In this document: in pieces, positions 34,864 through 46,795 of the stretch
Numbering within the stretch: position 1 is the first letter of the stretch
Layout of the letters: every line of letters begins with the position of its first letter
Assembly (NCBI GenBank): GCA_964034945.1
Contig: OZ035962.1
Location: 22,353,530-22,417,529, forward strand
Origin: Chrysopilus asiliformis
Lineage: Eukaryota > Arthropoda > Insecta > Diptera > Rhagionidae
Length of the DNA: 64,000 nt
Direction: 5' to 3'
Notes under the pieces: model-generated
Databases searched by the model: none
Told to the model about the DNA's origin: nothing
What the model saw: the letters and a program-made list of their open reading frames with translations, nothing else
Made by a program: the position numbers and the translations under genes

Positions 34864-36805
34864 TGGTCTGGAAGAGCGGGAGCTTGGGGGCGAAAAAGAG
34901 AGGAGGAATCGCGAAAAGGCGTGCTTGCCGAAGAGGGAGAGGGGAAGGGGGTCCGAAAAGGTAGAAATGAGCGTGAAATATTTTATGAAAACTTTCTTAC
35001 TTCAATGGGAATTCCTATCAAAGATTTGCTGAAAGTTTTCACATACAGACGTTAAATCGAATCTACAACACAAATATAATTCCAAAATTTTGAAATTCAT
35101 TACAGAGTAAAAAATTTTTTTACATTCTACATTGTGAAAGCTTTGACAATTGCCAAAAAAAAGTCCCCAAAAGTTGTGATCCTGTAACTTAAATTTTCAA
35201 ACAACAAAAATTTTGAACAAAAAAAAAGTTTTTACACAAAAATTCACAAAAATAATCGCTGAGTGGCAAAAAGTCATTAATTTCAAAGGCGTTTCTCTAA
35301 TCGACATAATTTTTATACATTTCGATTCGAATGTGAGGATTATGAGTGTTAAAAGTTGATAATTTCACTTAATTTGGATGACTTTGAGTGCCATAACGCT
35401 CTGGCGGCAATTTGAATGGCAGTTTTTTTCGTCCTCATTAATTTTATCGACATTTTCATTTCTCGGAGCATTTCTTTTAAATCGCCAACTGTCGGATAGG
35501 GTTTAATATTTGGCTATAAGTTAAGCTCGTCATGATTATTGTCATAATGAAAGTGTTTTCGACTCATTAAAATTTAATTAGGCTCCAGATTTTCCTTATT
35601 GAATTTGCAGAGGTTTGAAAGTATATAATTTCAGTGGTTGCCATTAATTGATCAATTCGAATGGAACGGAAATAATTGCTAAATTTCTTCTGTTCAATTG
35701 AAAAGTTTTATGTTTTTTTGAATAACGAAGAGATAAGTTTAACCAGAATGGATTTCCTTTGATCACGACAATAATTTGAGGAAAAAGTTTTAATCGAATA
35801 ATTATATGGCCTTAAGCCATTTGGTATTTTCAAGTATTTGTATATGTTGCAAAAATCAATTTTAATTAAATTTTAAGAGCACGATCCTTCGTCTCTCTAG
35901 AGGGAATGTCTGAAACTGGATTTCGGTTATTGGTATTTGAAGCGCTAAACATTGAACTAGATTGATGCTTCAAATCTTCCAATCATATTACAGCAAAAGT
36001 ACTCTTATCAGAAGGACAAGATTTATCTATACGACTGTTACAGATAATCACTTTTTAACGCTTAGTATAACATCTTTGAAGGTTATCTGCTAATTTATTT
36101 TTGTTTTTACAAAAATCGTGATAGGACACTTATTGCCTAGCCATGTACGTACTTGGAATTTAAAATTCCGTGGTACTATTTCAATTGTTTTAATAAAACA
36201 AATTTCAATTAAACGAAAGAATTTCAATTAAAACATTTCCTTTGAAATCAAAATTCAGTGATAAAAAGGTCCATCGTCAATTTTTATGAACCCAAATAAA
36301 ATCTGTTTTTAATATCCAAAAGAAAATCACACAATTTAAATTTAAAAAAAAATCCAGGAAACACTACAACTTCCAATCTGTTATAACACTTGAAATTTTT
36401 TTACCTAAGCAACCTGCTTAGCAACTTTAACCGAATGAACCCTTAAAATCTCTTCTACCCATTTGATGAAAGCTTTTCAACTTGATAAAAAATATGAAAT
36501 CAACTGAAAATACTCACATTTCAAACATTTTAAAAATAAGACTTTTCGGTAAATAGAAGTTAGGGAATTTTGTTGTTTAAAGGATGGAAAAGAAATTAAA
36601 CTAAAGAGAAAAAAAGAAAAAAAAAATAAAAAAGCTTTTATTAAAAAAATGTACTAAAAAGGAAAAAAAAAACATTTTTTTTGGCACTGTGTGTCATAAA
36701 TAAAAGTGAGATAAATATTTATTTTATTTTTTAAGCTTTTATCTCGCTTTTATTTAATCTTAAAATGTTTTTTTTTATTAATTATTAATTATTTTATCCT
36801 TTTTA
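34864..36805. other. Upstream DNA without recognised genes
   Basis: A G-rich/TATTTTAT dispersed repeat copy lies at about 34915-34995. An A-rich region with a weak inverted repeat (AAATAAAAGTGAGATAAA / TTTATCTCGCTTTTATTT) lies near 36697-36758. Confidence 0.45.
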
Positions 36806-36937
36806 GTCCCGTTTGCGCGTAATATTCTTATAAAAATTAAGTTACGGTTGGCCTATGTACTTAAACCGTAGAAATTCTAGGACTTAAATCATTTAAGTTG
36901 AACATAAGGGGCTAATTTTTGTTGGTGCAAACGGCAC
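36806..36937 (+). mobile_element. MITE of the GCCGTTTGCACCAA family, best-preserved copy
   Basis: The left end is GTCCCGTTTGCGCGTAAT. The right end reverse-complements to GTGCCGTTTGCACCAACA. TTA flanks both sides (36803-36805, 36938-36940). A 3-bp TTA target suggests PIF/Harbinger. It is 132 bp, non-coding. Confidence 0.7.
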
Positions 36938-36959
36938 TTAGTCATTCTGTTGCCTTTGA

Positions 36960-37110
36960 GATATCCCTCCGGATTTTTTGATTCCAGAATCGGATTCAGT
37001 GATCCCAAAAATTACCAAATGAGTTTTTTTTTCGGAAAATCACATTACCCTTACAGAATCTTTTGTGATCCTTACAGACTTCTTAATACCATAATAGAAT
37101 TCAGCTAGTA
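36960..37110 (-). repeat. About 120-bp repeat unit shared with Helitron-associated loci
   Basis: Read on the minus strand it carries CTGTAAGGATCACAAAAGAT, then GATTTTCCGAAAAA and GATCACTGAATCCGATTCTG. It aligns with the tandem units at 10470-10800 and 43661-43900. Confidence 0.6.
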
Positions 37111-39507
37111 TAGGTCGTAAACCGACGAAGTATACTCGCTATTAAAAGCTCTTTCGTGATGTTCGGGTAGGAAGGGGGTTTACAGTAGTGTGTCGGCGGT
37201 ATTAAATCTTACAAAAAAATCCTTTTTTGTCCGCGGCCCAATTTGTGTTGTGTTTTGAAAACAGAAAATTTATTTTACGACTCTTTGATTTCAACAAGAA
37301 CTTTTTAAAAAATTCACTGATTTTAGCTAATAGTTTAACTGTTGTTTCTAAGAAGTTAAACACAAAATATGTAATACGTCTAGGAATCTAGCATAGTAAA
37401 GTATAGTAAACTATAGCATAGTAACATGAAAAATTCCAATCCTTCTTTGTAAATCTTATGTCGCTAAGGACTTTGAATACTATTCTTTTTGAGAAAACAA
37501 GAAGTAAACGAATATTTCCCATGTCTGTGTTTGCCTTTTTTTTGAACATAAACACAACATATTATTATTAATTTTTCAAGTAAAATTCTCGGAAAGTTTT
37601 CTCTATGAGAAATTCTTAAGAAGAGCAACAACGACAAGAACCCATAAGGTGAATTTCGTCCTACGTAAAATTCCTAACGACAATGGATCTATGGGAATTT
37701 TCCGACTACCTCACTCCTCTCGCTTTTTGCCTCCGCCAAAAATGCCATGGGAAAATTCTTGAAAATTTCACCGAAACTTCTGGCGGTTGTTGAATGTTGG
37801 AAATTTTCTCATGATAGCTGGTTTTTAGTTTGGTTGACTGCACTCAATTTTTTGGGACTTTATCGTGAATATTTCATCAGCTCAAAATTGTCAACGTTAA
37901 CGTAACGATATCCCGCATCCGTCTTCATCTCTGTTTTTATTTTTGTTTCTTGTATATGGAAATGTTATGGAAAAACATTTGTCAATGACTTTTCTTAACA
38001 TTTCGCTATATTCATCTCGTATGGTGTGTTATAAATTTATGCAAATTACCTCGTATCGGACGCATCATTAACATTATATACCATCAACATTTTTTAATGC
38101 TAAGCGGTCAACGTTTAACATTCGTACAACAATCAAATGACAATAATTTTTTTCTGTCTCCCCCCTGACTACTCCAACATTTTGGGACAACACTATCCGG
38201 GAGTGCTTCGAAGCTTTTAAACATAATCTCGAGAAAGCCTCTAGCCACGTTTTGTTATTCACTATTGAAATTCGAATTGATTACCTACCATAAACAGTCA
38301 TCGGGTGGATCCATATTAACCTTTTAGGTATTTTTATTTGTTTTTACCCTTTTTGAGAAAACTTTCTACTCCATATCGTTTTTGATAGACTACCTTGTTA
38401 CGTTTTCTTTTCAGTTTTTCCTCTGTCCAGCACCAAACACCGATAATCGGCGATTGTTTGGAGAACAAACGACGAAAAGAAATAAAATCATCGAAAATGT
38501 TTTTTTAATGCATTGGAATTTTGATTTTGTATGTTAATCTGATCGACATACGTTAATCTGCTCAATAATTAATCAAATTTGAAAAAAAATCGCGCGCAAA
38601 ATAAAATACTGAATAGCACGCAGACGAACCGCGCCTTTCTAAAATTTTTCAAGCGTGAAACAAACATTCGCTTTTATCTGCCGGATATAGAAACATTAAC
38701 CCAGTCCATCCGATGTGATTCTGCAATGGCCCAATGCCAAAAATCACAGCAAAATCACAAAACAGTAACACCAAATTGAACTCAAGTAACAACTTTTTCT
38801 TAAATAATTGCAAAACTTGAGGTAGTTAAGCTTTAACTCTTATGTTGCTTGTGTTTCTATTTCTATAGATTTGCTTTTTTATCTTGGATTTCATGTTTCA
38901 GTAATTGGTTTTGAGTAACATCCGAAAAGCAAAGAAAACAAAAATGTGGATCGAAACATGTTAATCGATTATTTCTTCACCGAAAGTGAAATTAGGGGCT
39001 GTAATTATTTTTGTGGACTACGATTTTCACTATATTAAAGTGGTCTCGAAATTTTTATGCATGAATTTTTATGTGTCCAAAAAATACTAGGAAATTATGC
39101 AAAACTTTAAAAGTTTATTCTAATTTCGGTTAACATGGATGGAGAAATATGTTTATGATTTGAATACAAAAGACACTTACTGATAATTTTTTCAAATTAA
39201 GCTAAGTCGTGGTTAAAAAATGTTTTGTAACGAAATTTAGTTGATTTTTTGAATAATTAGGAGTTAAACAATGAAATCAAGGTAAAATAGTTAAATTTTG
39301 TGTTGGTTTATGGGTTTTATTGCCAAAAATACACAAAAAAACAACTGCTGCTCAATAAAACAATCACAAATTTGGCCACGTAGATTTGGTATTTCATTTT
39401 TTTAAATACTTTTTAAAATTAGTTGTTAAAACAAGAACCACAAATTTTTATAGAATATTTAATTGTGATTTCTTTTTTCCTTTCCTTTTTTTGAAATTTT
39501 CAGGTCA

Positions 39508-39600
39508 TCTGTCTGTCGCTCTGTTTGTCTGTCTGTCGGTCTGTCTGTTCGTCTATCTGTCCGTCTGTTTGTCCGTCTATCTGTCCATCTGTCTGTCCGT
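39508..39600 (+). repeat. (GTCT/GTCC)n microsatellite
   Basis: An imperfect tetranucleotide run of CTGTCTGTCTGT type. It accounts for the serine/cysteine/valine-rich open frame across it. Confidence 0.9.
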
Positions 39601-39649
39601 ACAAAAAATTCAATTTAAATTTCTAATTTAAGAGGAAAAGTAAAGAATC

Positions 39650-39870
39650 AAAGTATTTTTTGACTCGAATCGGGAATACCACTAAAATAGTTAATTTAAA
39701 TGACAAAGATGCTCAAAATCGACTATTTTCATAATAAATTTGACTACTTAATAGGAAAATTTACTATTTTGTGGTGAAATTGACTATTTTTATAATAGAA
39801 TTAACTATTTTAGTTGTATTCACAACTCGAACTACAAATTAGTTAGATTTCCTTTTTTTCTCTGCGTGCA
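39650..39870. mobile_element. Foldback MITE, CACGCAGAG family, copy 2
   Basis: The right end TTTTTTTCTCTGCGTGCA and the internal ACTAAAATAGTTAATT / AATTAACTATTTTAGTTGTA arms match the 23191-23430 element. The left terminus is eroded, so the start is approximate. Confidence 0.6.
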
Positions 39871-40137
39871 AGATAAGTGCAATAGCAGTATTAAAACTCA
39901 CGAAAAAATAAAAACGCGAGGGGGAGAGGGCCGGGAGTTTCGGAAGTTTGAAATTAAAGTAAAGTATTTTATAGACAATTTCTTAAGAAAATTTCCGTTA
40001 AATTGAATATTTCTATATCACATACTACTGACCTTTTTATAATTCCAAGAATGTTATGTATTTTACCATTTAACGGTTTATTGTTTACATTACCTCATCC
40101 AGGTGAGGTTGAAAAAATCGAGAATTCTTCCAACGTA

Positions 40138-41124
40138 GGGTAAAGTCGGGTGATATGGCACCCTTTTTTTTAAATCGGCATAACCCAAAAAGTAAAAGAG
40201 ATTTTTGATTCAAACAAAAACGTTTTTATTCTTAAAATCAACTAGTAAAACAAAAATAAAAAATAAATAGGATTTCACTCCTAAAAAAGTAAAAATTTTA
40301 ACAAAATATAAATTCATTGAAAAAACCATATCCCCCAAAAGTGTAGGGGATACGGCACCCTACCTTAGGTGATATGGCACCCTACTTGTTTTTTAAGTCC
40401 TTTTTGCCACACGAGTTGCAAGTGTTGACAAATGATGTGCATGAGTCATGGGACCACAAATGGCAAACAATGCATTTAACCCACTCGTCGGGTTTAGTGG
40501 TCTTAGCATAGTCTTCACCACATCCAGTGCAAATGTTTTCCTCAAAATCTTCAAACCTATCGGAGTCGTCTTGTAATGCAATATTTTCTTCTTCAGATGT
40601 GGTTTCATCTACCATCGCTCGTTCTTTCGTAATTGATTTTTTTTTGATTAGTTACGTTTTCTGAGGAAGTAAGGATTGGAGCCTTTTGTTTTCTCGGGTT
40701 TGGCACCCGTTCCATATCACCTCAGAAAAAAGGTGCCATTTCTCCTTTCACACATCGCCAATGATTTTCATATTTTACTGAAAACTCGCGCTCAATCAAC
40801 TCTGTTTCATACACACAAACGAAAACACATCAGATTCTGCTTGTTTTGGTTTGTGAACGGTAAACTTGCTCCAACTGTACTTACCAAAATTCAGCCACTC
40901 AAAAAACAACAAAAAGTAGTTCGTCTAAAATTTCAACTTTTTTTTCCTGTTCTGTCACACAAAAACAAAATGAAAAGAGCTTTTGTTTCGCGGTCTTCAC
41001 ACTTCGGCCTTATTGGAGAAACTGAACTAAGTTCTTGGAGAATGATTTTGATTCTAGTGTTGCCAATGGGAGAATTTGAAAGGGTGCCATATCACCTAAA
41101 GTGCCATATCACCCGACTTTACCC
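40138..41124 (-). mobile_element. pogo-like transposon, internally deleted
   Basis: The inverted ends begin GGGTAAAGTCGGGTGATATG (40138-40157) and complement at 41105-41124. TA flanks both sides (40136-40137, 41125-41126). The GGTGATATGGCACC motif recurs just inside each end (40362-40382 and 41082-41100). Between them only the C-terminal part of a transposase survives on the minus strand. The TA target and the C-terminal zinc finger point to the pogo/Tigger group. Confidence 0.85.
40382..40690 (-). pseudogene. pogo-type transposase C-terminus with C4HC3 (PHD-like) zinc finger
   Basis: An upstream piece reads KAPILTSSENVTNQKKINYE and stops; after a frameshift the frame continues from 40615 as MVDETTSEEE to the stop at 40382. 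Numbered from that Met, the finger ligands are C29, C32, C48, C51, H56, C59, C66 and C69, with W45 and W54 in the usual places. This C4HC3 pattern after a P-I-L-T-S-x-type linker is known from the C-termini of insect pogo-like transposases. The DDE catalytic domain and DNA-binding region are missing. All finger ligands are intact although the rest is gone. Confidence 0.7.
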
Positions 41125-41126
41125 TA

Positions 41127-41942
41127 TTTACAATAAATCCAAATGCGAACTAATTGAAATTGTAAAAATGTTTAAATTGACGCTCAGAAGAATGTTTTCA
41201 ATAAATTTTCACATAAATTAAAATAATAAAAGTGTCGGTGCAGTAACCAATTATCTGATTTACTGTATTAAAGACAAAAGAGTTACTAACACTATGTCTT
41301 AGAAATTAATATACGGCATTTAATTACATAATTGGAAAATTATCTGCTGACTACGTCATGGTTTTAATTAGATATTTCCACAGACTCCCAAGATACCCCC
41401 AACACCAATTAATTATTATGCGCTTTTCAAGCGCCAATGTAGGTGAAAGTCACATAAATTCCTAATATATGATCAGATGTTGCTTGGAAAATTCACATAT
41501 GTATACTATCTATGCATCGTTAATAGATCTATGCATCATGCATGTTTTATAATTTATTTTTTCTTTTTTCGTTTAACGTGATAACAGCATTCACACTTTT
41601 ACAAGTATCTAAATGCCTAATTGGAGTGAAAATTTTTCGAAAAATTCAATTTTTAATCCATAATAGATCTTTTTAAATAAATTTGGTTTGTATGTTTGTT
41701 GACTACTAACAAAAAACAACTCCAATTGATATGTAGTTTTCATGAATAAATTTGAAAAATGTTTGGAAGTGATTTTGAATAGTTTTTATGTTTCGTTTAA
41801 CACCTGGTGCTTCGTTTAATAGACGATACGTGGTTTCAACTTCAAAACCAACCCCAATAAATTTATCTCTTTTTAAGTAGCAACGATCACATCAAGTAAA
41901 ACTTTTTAAGACATCTACAAAACCTAAACAAATTTAACTTAC
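41127..41942. other. A+T-rich DNA, nothing recognised
   Basis: No repeat structure, coding frame or regulatory site could be supported. Confidence 0.5.
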
Positions 41943-42003
41943 CTTCGAAAGTTGTAACTATCCAAAAGCAGACCTTTCCAATTTATTTCCAAGGGCCTGG
42001 AAT
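41943..42003 (-). other. Candidate 61-nt exon on the minus strand
   Basis: The acceptor GCTCTTTTTCAG (42004-42015) and donor GAAG|GTAAGTTAAA are both strong. One frame is open (RPLEINWKGLLLDSYNFR); two have stops. It lies on the same strand as the IRSp53-like gene, 20 kb upstream, so a 5' non-coding exon of that gene is one reading. A separate gene is another. There is no homology support. Confidence 0.3.
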
Positions 42004-42015
42004 CTGAAAAAGAGC

Positions 42016-43660
42016 AAAAATAACAACAAATAAATAAAATTAAAGACTTAAAACGGTCAATAAATAAATTTGGCAAACTATTTTATCGAACTGCCTTTAA
42101 AGGAATTTTGGATAAGGACAAAATGGTCTTCGATAGGTAAATAACCCAAAAGGGACCCTTTTTGCCGTTTGAATTTGGACTAGACAAGGGATAACGTGAC
42201 ACGACAATGTATCAACTGCACAAAATCCCCAAAATTCAAAATCATTACGAATGTAGTCGTAAACTGAATTGATCTAGGGATACGACGGATGACAATCGAC
42301 TATCTCTCTAATGAAGAAGATTCCCTGAAATCGAAGGGAATCCAGTCGGATTGAAATGGAATCACATTAATCATGTTTTAATGAAAACAATAGCCAACAG
42401 TATTAATCGCTCTTAGTCCGATTCGAGAATTCCGGAACAGAATCCGGAACACCCACCCACTTGCCTGTCGAAAAAGTAACGAAAATCGTTTTTCTGTATG
42501 GTTTTTGTCCAGTAAGTCCAGGAGTTTATGCTACGTTATGCTAGTCTAGTTTGACTGGAATACTGGGGAAAGTCATTTATCCCATTACATTATTCTCTGA
42601 TAAATCGCCTTTGGCCTGGACGTTTACACTATGCAGGATTAATGATATGAGAACAATTAAAATAATTCCATACACATGGCATACGACGACTAAGAATAGC
42701 ACAAACCGGCAATACTACGAGTAGTAAAAAAGGATACACGAGATATTCACTTTTAATAAAAAAAAGAAACTTTTCATTTGATATACGTCTGTGTGTTTTT
42801 GGTATCATATGGCAACATGGAATTTTTGTTTCCATTATTATCATCAGGTTCTGTTCATTTCTGGGGACGTTTTATTAAAAATCTGGGTGGAATACTCCTC
42901 CCATCTGGGTGGGAGGCGTATAACCCCTCAAGGATTATTGATATTTTGCTGCATGAAAGTCCTTTTAGAAACTTTCCCCATTGTTTCTGAAGATTAAAGG
43001 TAATCATAATGGAAATCAGAGTCATATTCATGATGTGTTGACTTTTAAAAGCAATTCAGTGGATAACAAAAAGCTTATAATATTTTCATAAACAACAGAA
43101 AAGTTCCACAAGGGATACCTGTCTTAGTTATGAAAACTTTTACTATACTCAAACGTATATTGAACGAAATTCGAGTATTTAGCGATTGGTATAAGTTGAA
43201 ATTTTATTTGAATTAATTTTATCTTTGGATTGAACAAAATGTATAAAAGAGACACAATTAAAAGTAGTTTTGTTGAAACAAAATGACTCGAATTGTGCAT
43301 TTTTGTCGATAGAAAACAGTCGAGCAACATTAATATGTAGACAGCAGATTTTTTAAGATGTGTGCTCGAATTAACTCGAGCGAGTAACACTAGTATGGTA
43401 GCGTGACTTCTTTGCTTCACAAAACCAACCACGACTAAAAATTATGGTAGATTTCATCCAAATACCAAAAATGTGGCTTAAGAGTTACTTTTTCAAATCT
43501 TTTATTTAGCTTGCTTTCGTATCTGTACTGTATGTCTGCTAAAGTCAAATTTTGTAATCTAATTTTGACTTACTTCTACTAATCCGATTGATTTTTCACA
43601 CACGTAACTTCGATGGAAATACAATTTTTTCACTATTTCGTCCTTGTAAGGATAACGGAA
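42016..43660. other. DNA without recognised genes
   Basis: Short frames only, none with domain or splice support. Confidence 0.5.
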
Positions 43661-43900
43661 GGTTCTGTAAAGAGGACATGTTTATCCTTTCCCTCAAACT
43701 TTCCGGAAAAATCTCATGTAGCGATTTTTGGAGTCGCAGAATCCGATTCTGACGTTAAGAAGTCTATGACGATAATGCAAGGTCCTGTAGGGCGAACGTG
43801 TTTATCTTTCTCCGCAATTTTTCCGGAGAAAATCTCATCCGGAAGTTTTTGGAATGGATGAATTCGATTTTGGAGTCAAAAAGTCCGTAAGTCCGTAAAA
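43661..43900 (+). repeat. 120-bp tandem duplication
   Basis: Units start at 43661 (GGTTCTGTAAAGAGGACATG) and 43781 (GGTCCTGTAGGGCGAACGTG). Each carries a TTTATC...TTTCC block and a GATTTTTGGAGTCGCAGAAT-like block. The period is divisible by three, which explains the open frame across it. It is the same family as 10470-10831 and 36960-37110. Confidence 0.75.
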
Positions 43901-46615
43901 CACAGAGGCCAAAAAATATTTTTTCCCATTTAGTTGCATTTTTTAATAAAAGCTTTTTTTAAAAAATCAAAAAAAAATTAACTGTGAATAATAAATTTCT
44001 TAAACCCGGCTTTAATATCTTTAACTTTACACACATTGTGAATTTTTCTTCATTTTGCAAAGGAAAGAACCCATAAATATATAATTTCGTCCAACTATTT
44101 TGTAGGGGAATATCTCCTTTTTAGTTATTCTGGCTAAATCTTATCCTATATTTCTTTTGACTCTTTCTTGTGAAAAGAGGCCTTCTGGGATTCTTATTAC
44201 ACTTTTTTTCTTATTTGGATTCAAATAAAAAGAACTTCCCCCCAAAAAAAACCATAAATCATAAAAAGGGGAGACACTTTTACGTGCAAAAATATTTAAG
44301 GGATTTGTTTCCTATGACTATTTCAAATGATTACATTCCAAAGAGACACTTAAAATATGTTTATGTTAGAATTTCGCTGTTTGTTACTTCAAATTTCATG
44401 TTTAGTATTTTATAAAATTGCTAAAAGTTTTGTTCAACAAATAATGGATTTTTTTCTATTCAATCATTTTCAGTTGCAAAAATGTATCATTAAAAAAATC
44501 TGATTATTGTACACTTCTTTCATGATTTTCATGCGATTGTTTTGTGAGAATGAAAGCAGATTCAATCAATTCTCATCTGGATAAAACCAATTGAGTCAGC
44601 ATAAATTTCAGATACTTTCCTAAAACACAGAAAGAAACGTGAGAATTATTTCACCAGGAAAGAATCCCTAAACTTATGATCCGTTACAGGGGATATGAGT
44701 ATTTGTAAAGAAATTTGCCTGGATGAACCAAAAGCTTTTGGAAATGCTGGAAAATTAAAGTAGATTGGAAATAGAGTACTGGATTTAAGGGATATATCCA
44801 AAAATCTTGAACTGTGCAAATACAACAAAACTTTATTCTCAGTTATTGTTTTACACTTGATAGATTTTCTTTGTGACACATGGGAACAATCTACAATCAG
44901 CCAAATTTCGCTGGAACTCAATGTAACAATAATTGGAAACTCGGAACCAAAATTTACAAGACAAGGATAAAAACTTGGTGTAAAAAATTTAGACATACGT
45001 AAGAATTTTTTACTATTAGGGGTAAAATATGTCACACATTTAGCGAGAGGGGAGGGGGAGAGGGGACTTTTGTTACGGCGGAACTAACAATTAAAACAAA
45101 GTTGGAAAGACAGTGGCGAGGAGGAATGGGTCTCCGAAAAACCCTGAAATTAACCTGACATATTTTATACACAGCACCTTATAAATTTATTATTTGGTTA
45201 CGTAACATCTCTATTAATACCCCAATGGCCAGTGTAACAAATATTAACATCATTTCAATCCTCCAAACGATTAATTTAAAATTAAATCATAAAATGTTAT
45301 TTTAAATGAATGATCTAACAACAAAAATTCTGAAAATTTAATTAGGTCACTTGGACACGTAATCAACTGTTATTCTAATGCGGTAACCGCAGATTAATCT
45401 TGTCAAGTAATATGTCAAGGTATCCCATCAATTTTACCAGAAGTTGGTAGTATTCACGATCGAATGTCTGTCTGAACTACATCGCCATCATTTTTTAGAC
45501 GTACGAATATACCTTTAGTAACTGTACAGGTATAACGAATGCGAATATTTTAACATCTTATAAAAAACCATGTTCATCTTATTGTACATGTCCATTTCGA
45601 TTAATATAAAAACAGAAGATTCATTCAGACTATTAGGAAGAATTTAATTATTTTCTTGAATGATTAATTGATATGAATTCCTCTCATACATAACTTTCTA
45701 AAAACAAAAAGTCTAATGGTACCATATAAGTCTTTAATGCTTTGCGAAACCTGTTTCCTTAAAAAGTTTTTTTTTTGTTGGACGGATTATTGAAAAGAAT
45801 TGAAATATTTTTAGCAATTTTCCACTGAAATCATATTAATTTGTGCAAATTTAATTTTTACAAATTGCTACAAAAAAATGGTAGCTAGAACTAAAATTTT
45901 TGTGCATTTAACAATAAAAATAGTTTTCAGAACATTTCTCAAAATTCCTTTCAATAAATACTGCCAATCTGCAACAAATTGTCGTCTATGCAATATTCAC
46001 CTGATTCTGCATCGCATATTGTTTACCTCACCTGAAGTGGAGCTCTGCACTTCGACAAGGGGGATAGCAATTGGTTTGAATAAAATCTGAGACGTGGAAC
46101 TACATGAGTTTTAGTTATTTTTTTTTTGTTTCAAAATATAACCAACAAAGAGAGAGATTTGAAACGGAGAAGAAACACAGAAAATGTAATCATCTCAGAA
46201 CTTGATCTCCTTGAAATATTTTTGCACATGTTTGCAATCATTTGAGACAAGCCACAACACAAACTTCGTAAGAAACTTGATTTTTCACTGTGATGGAAAA
46301 ATGTGTGTTATTTTTTGTAATAATAAACCTCATATACCACGACAATCTGCAATTGAGTCACTGAAAAAAATTCACGGAAAAAAAATCAAATCTCCGGTAA
46401 ATTTACATAATATTCTCAGCTTAATTCCGCCGTGTTTCGCTAATATGAAGTTGCATTGTTTTTAGTTTACCCTCATAATTTTTCGAACAGTACAATTTTT
46501 TTTTATAAAACTACTTTATTGTTAAAAAGAAGGAAATATTTTTGAAACACGTCTATAGATGGAGATTTTTGTTTCATTTATTCTAAGTTTGTTTTAACGA
46601 CTGGGATTTTTTTAG
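43901..46615. other. DNA without recognised genes
   Basis: A dispersed G-rich/TATTTTAT repeat lies near 45040-45185. A 129-codon minus-strand frame at 44646-45035 has no recognisable domain and A+T-driven composition; I do not call it a gene. Confidence 0.45.
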
Positions 46616-46795
46616 TCCAAATTCAACCTTTTGCGCATCAAATTCACTTTTTGCACTTCAAATCCACCAATTTTCAGATCAAATTGTTGTTGTTTCTAAT
46701 CAAATTGACTATTTTACAAGTTAAATTCAGCATTTTACGAGTCAAATGCGGTCCTTCACAAATCCAAGCTATTTTACAGATCAAATTCGTCTCGC
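46616..46795. repeat. Degenerate tandem repeat of about 23 bp
   Basis: Roughly seven to eight units of ATCAAATTNACTATTTTACA type, with units drifting in sequence and length. Confidence 0.7.

Noticed and set aside
40676..41221. 181-codon plus-strand open frame
   Set aside because: It runs through the pogo inverted repeat into flanking DNA, opposite the real transposase fragment.
44646..45035. 129-codon minus-strand open frame
   Set aside because: No domain, A+T-driven codons and no splice or start support.
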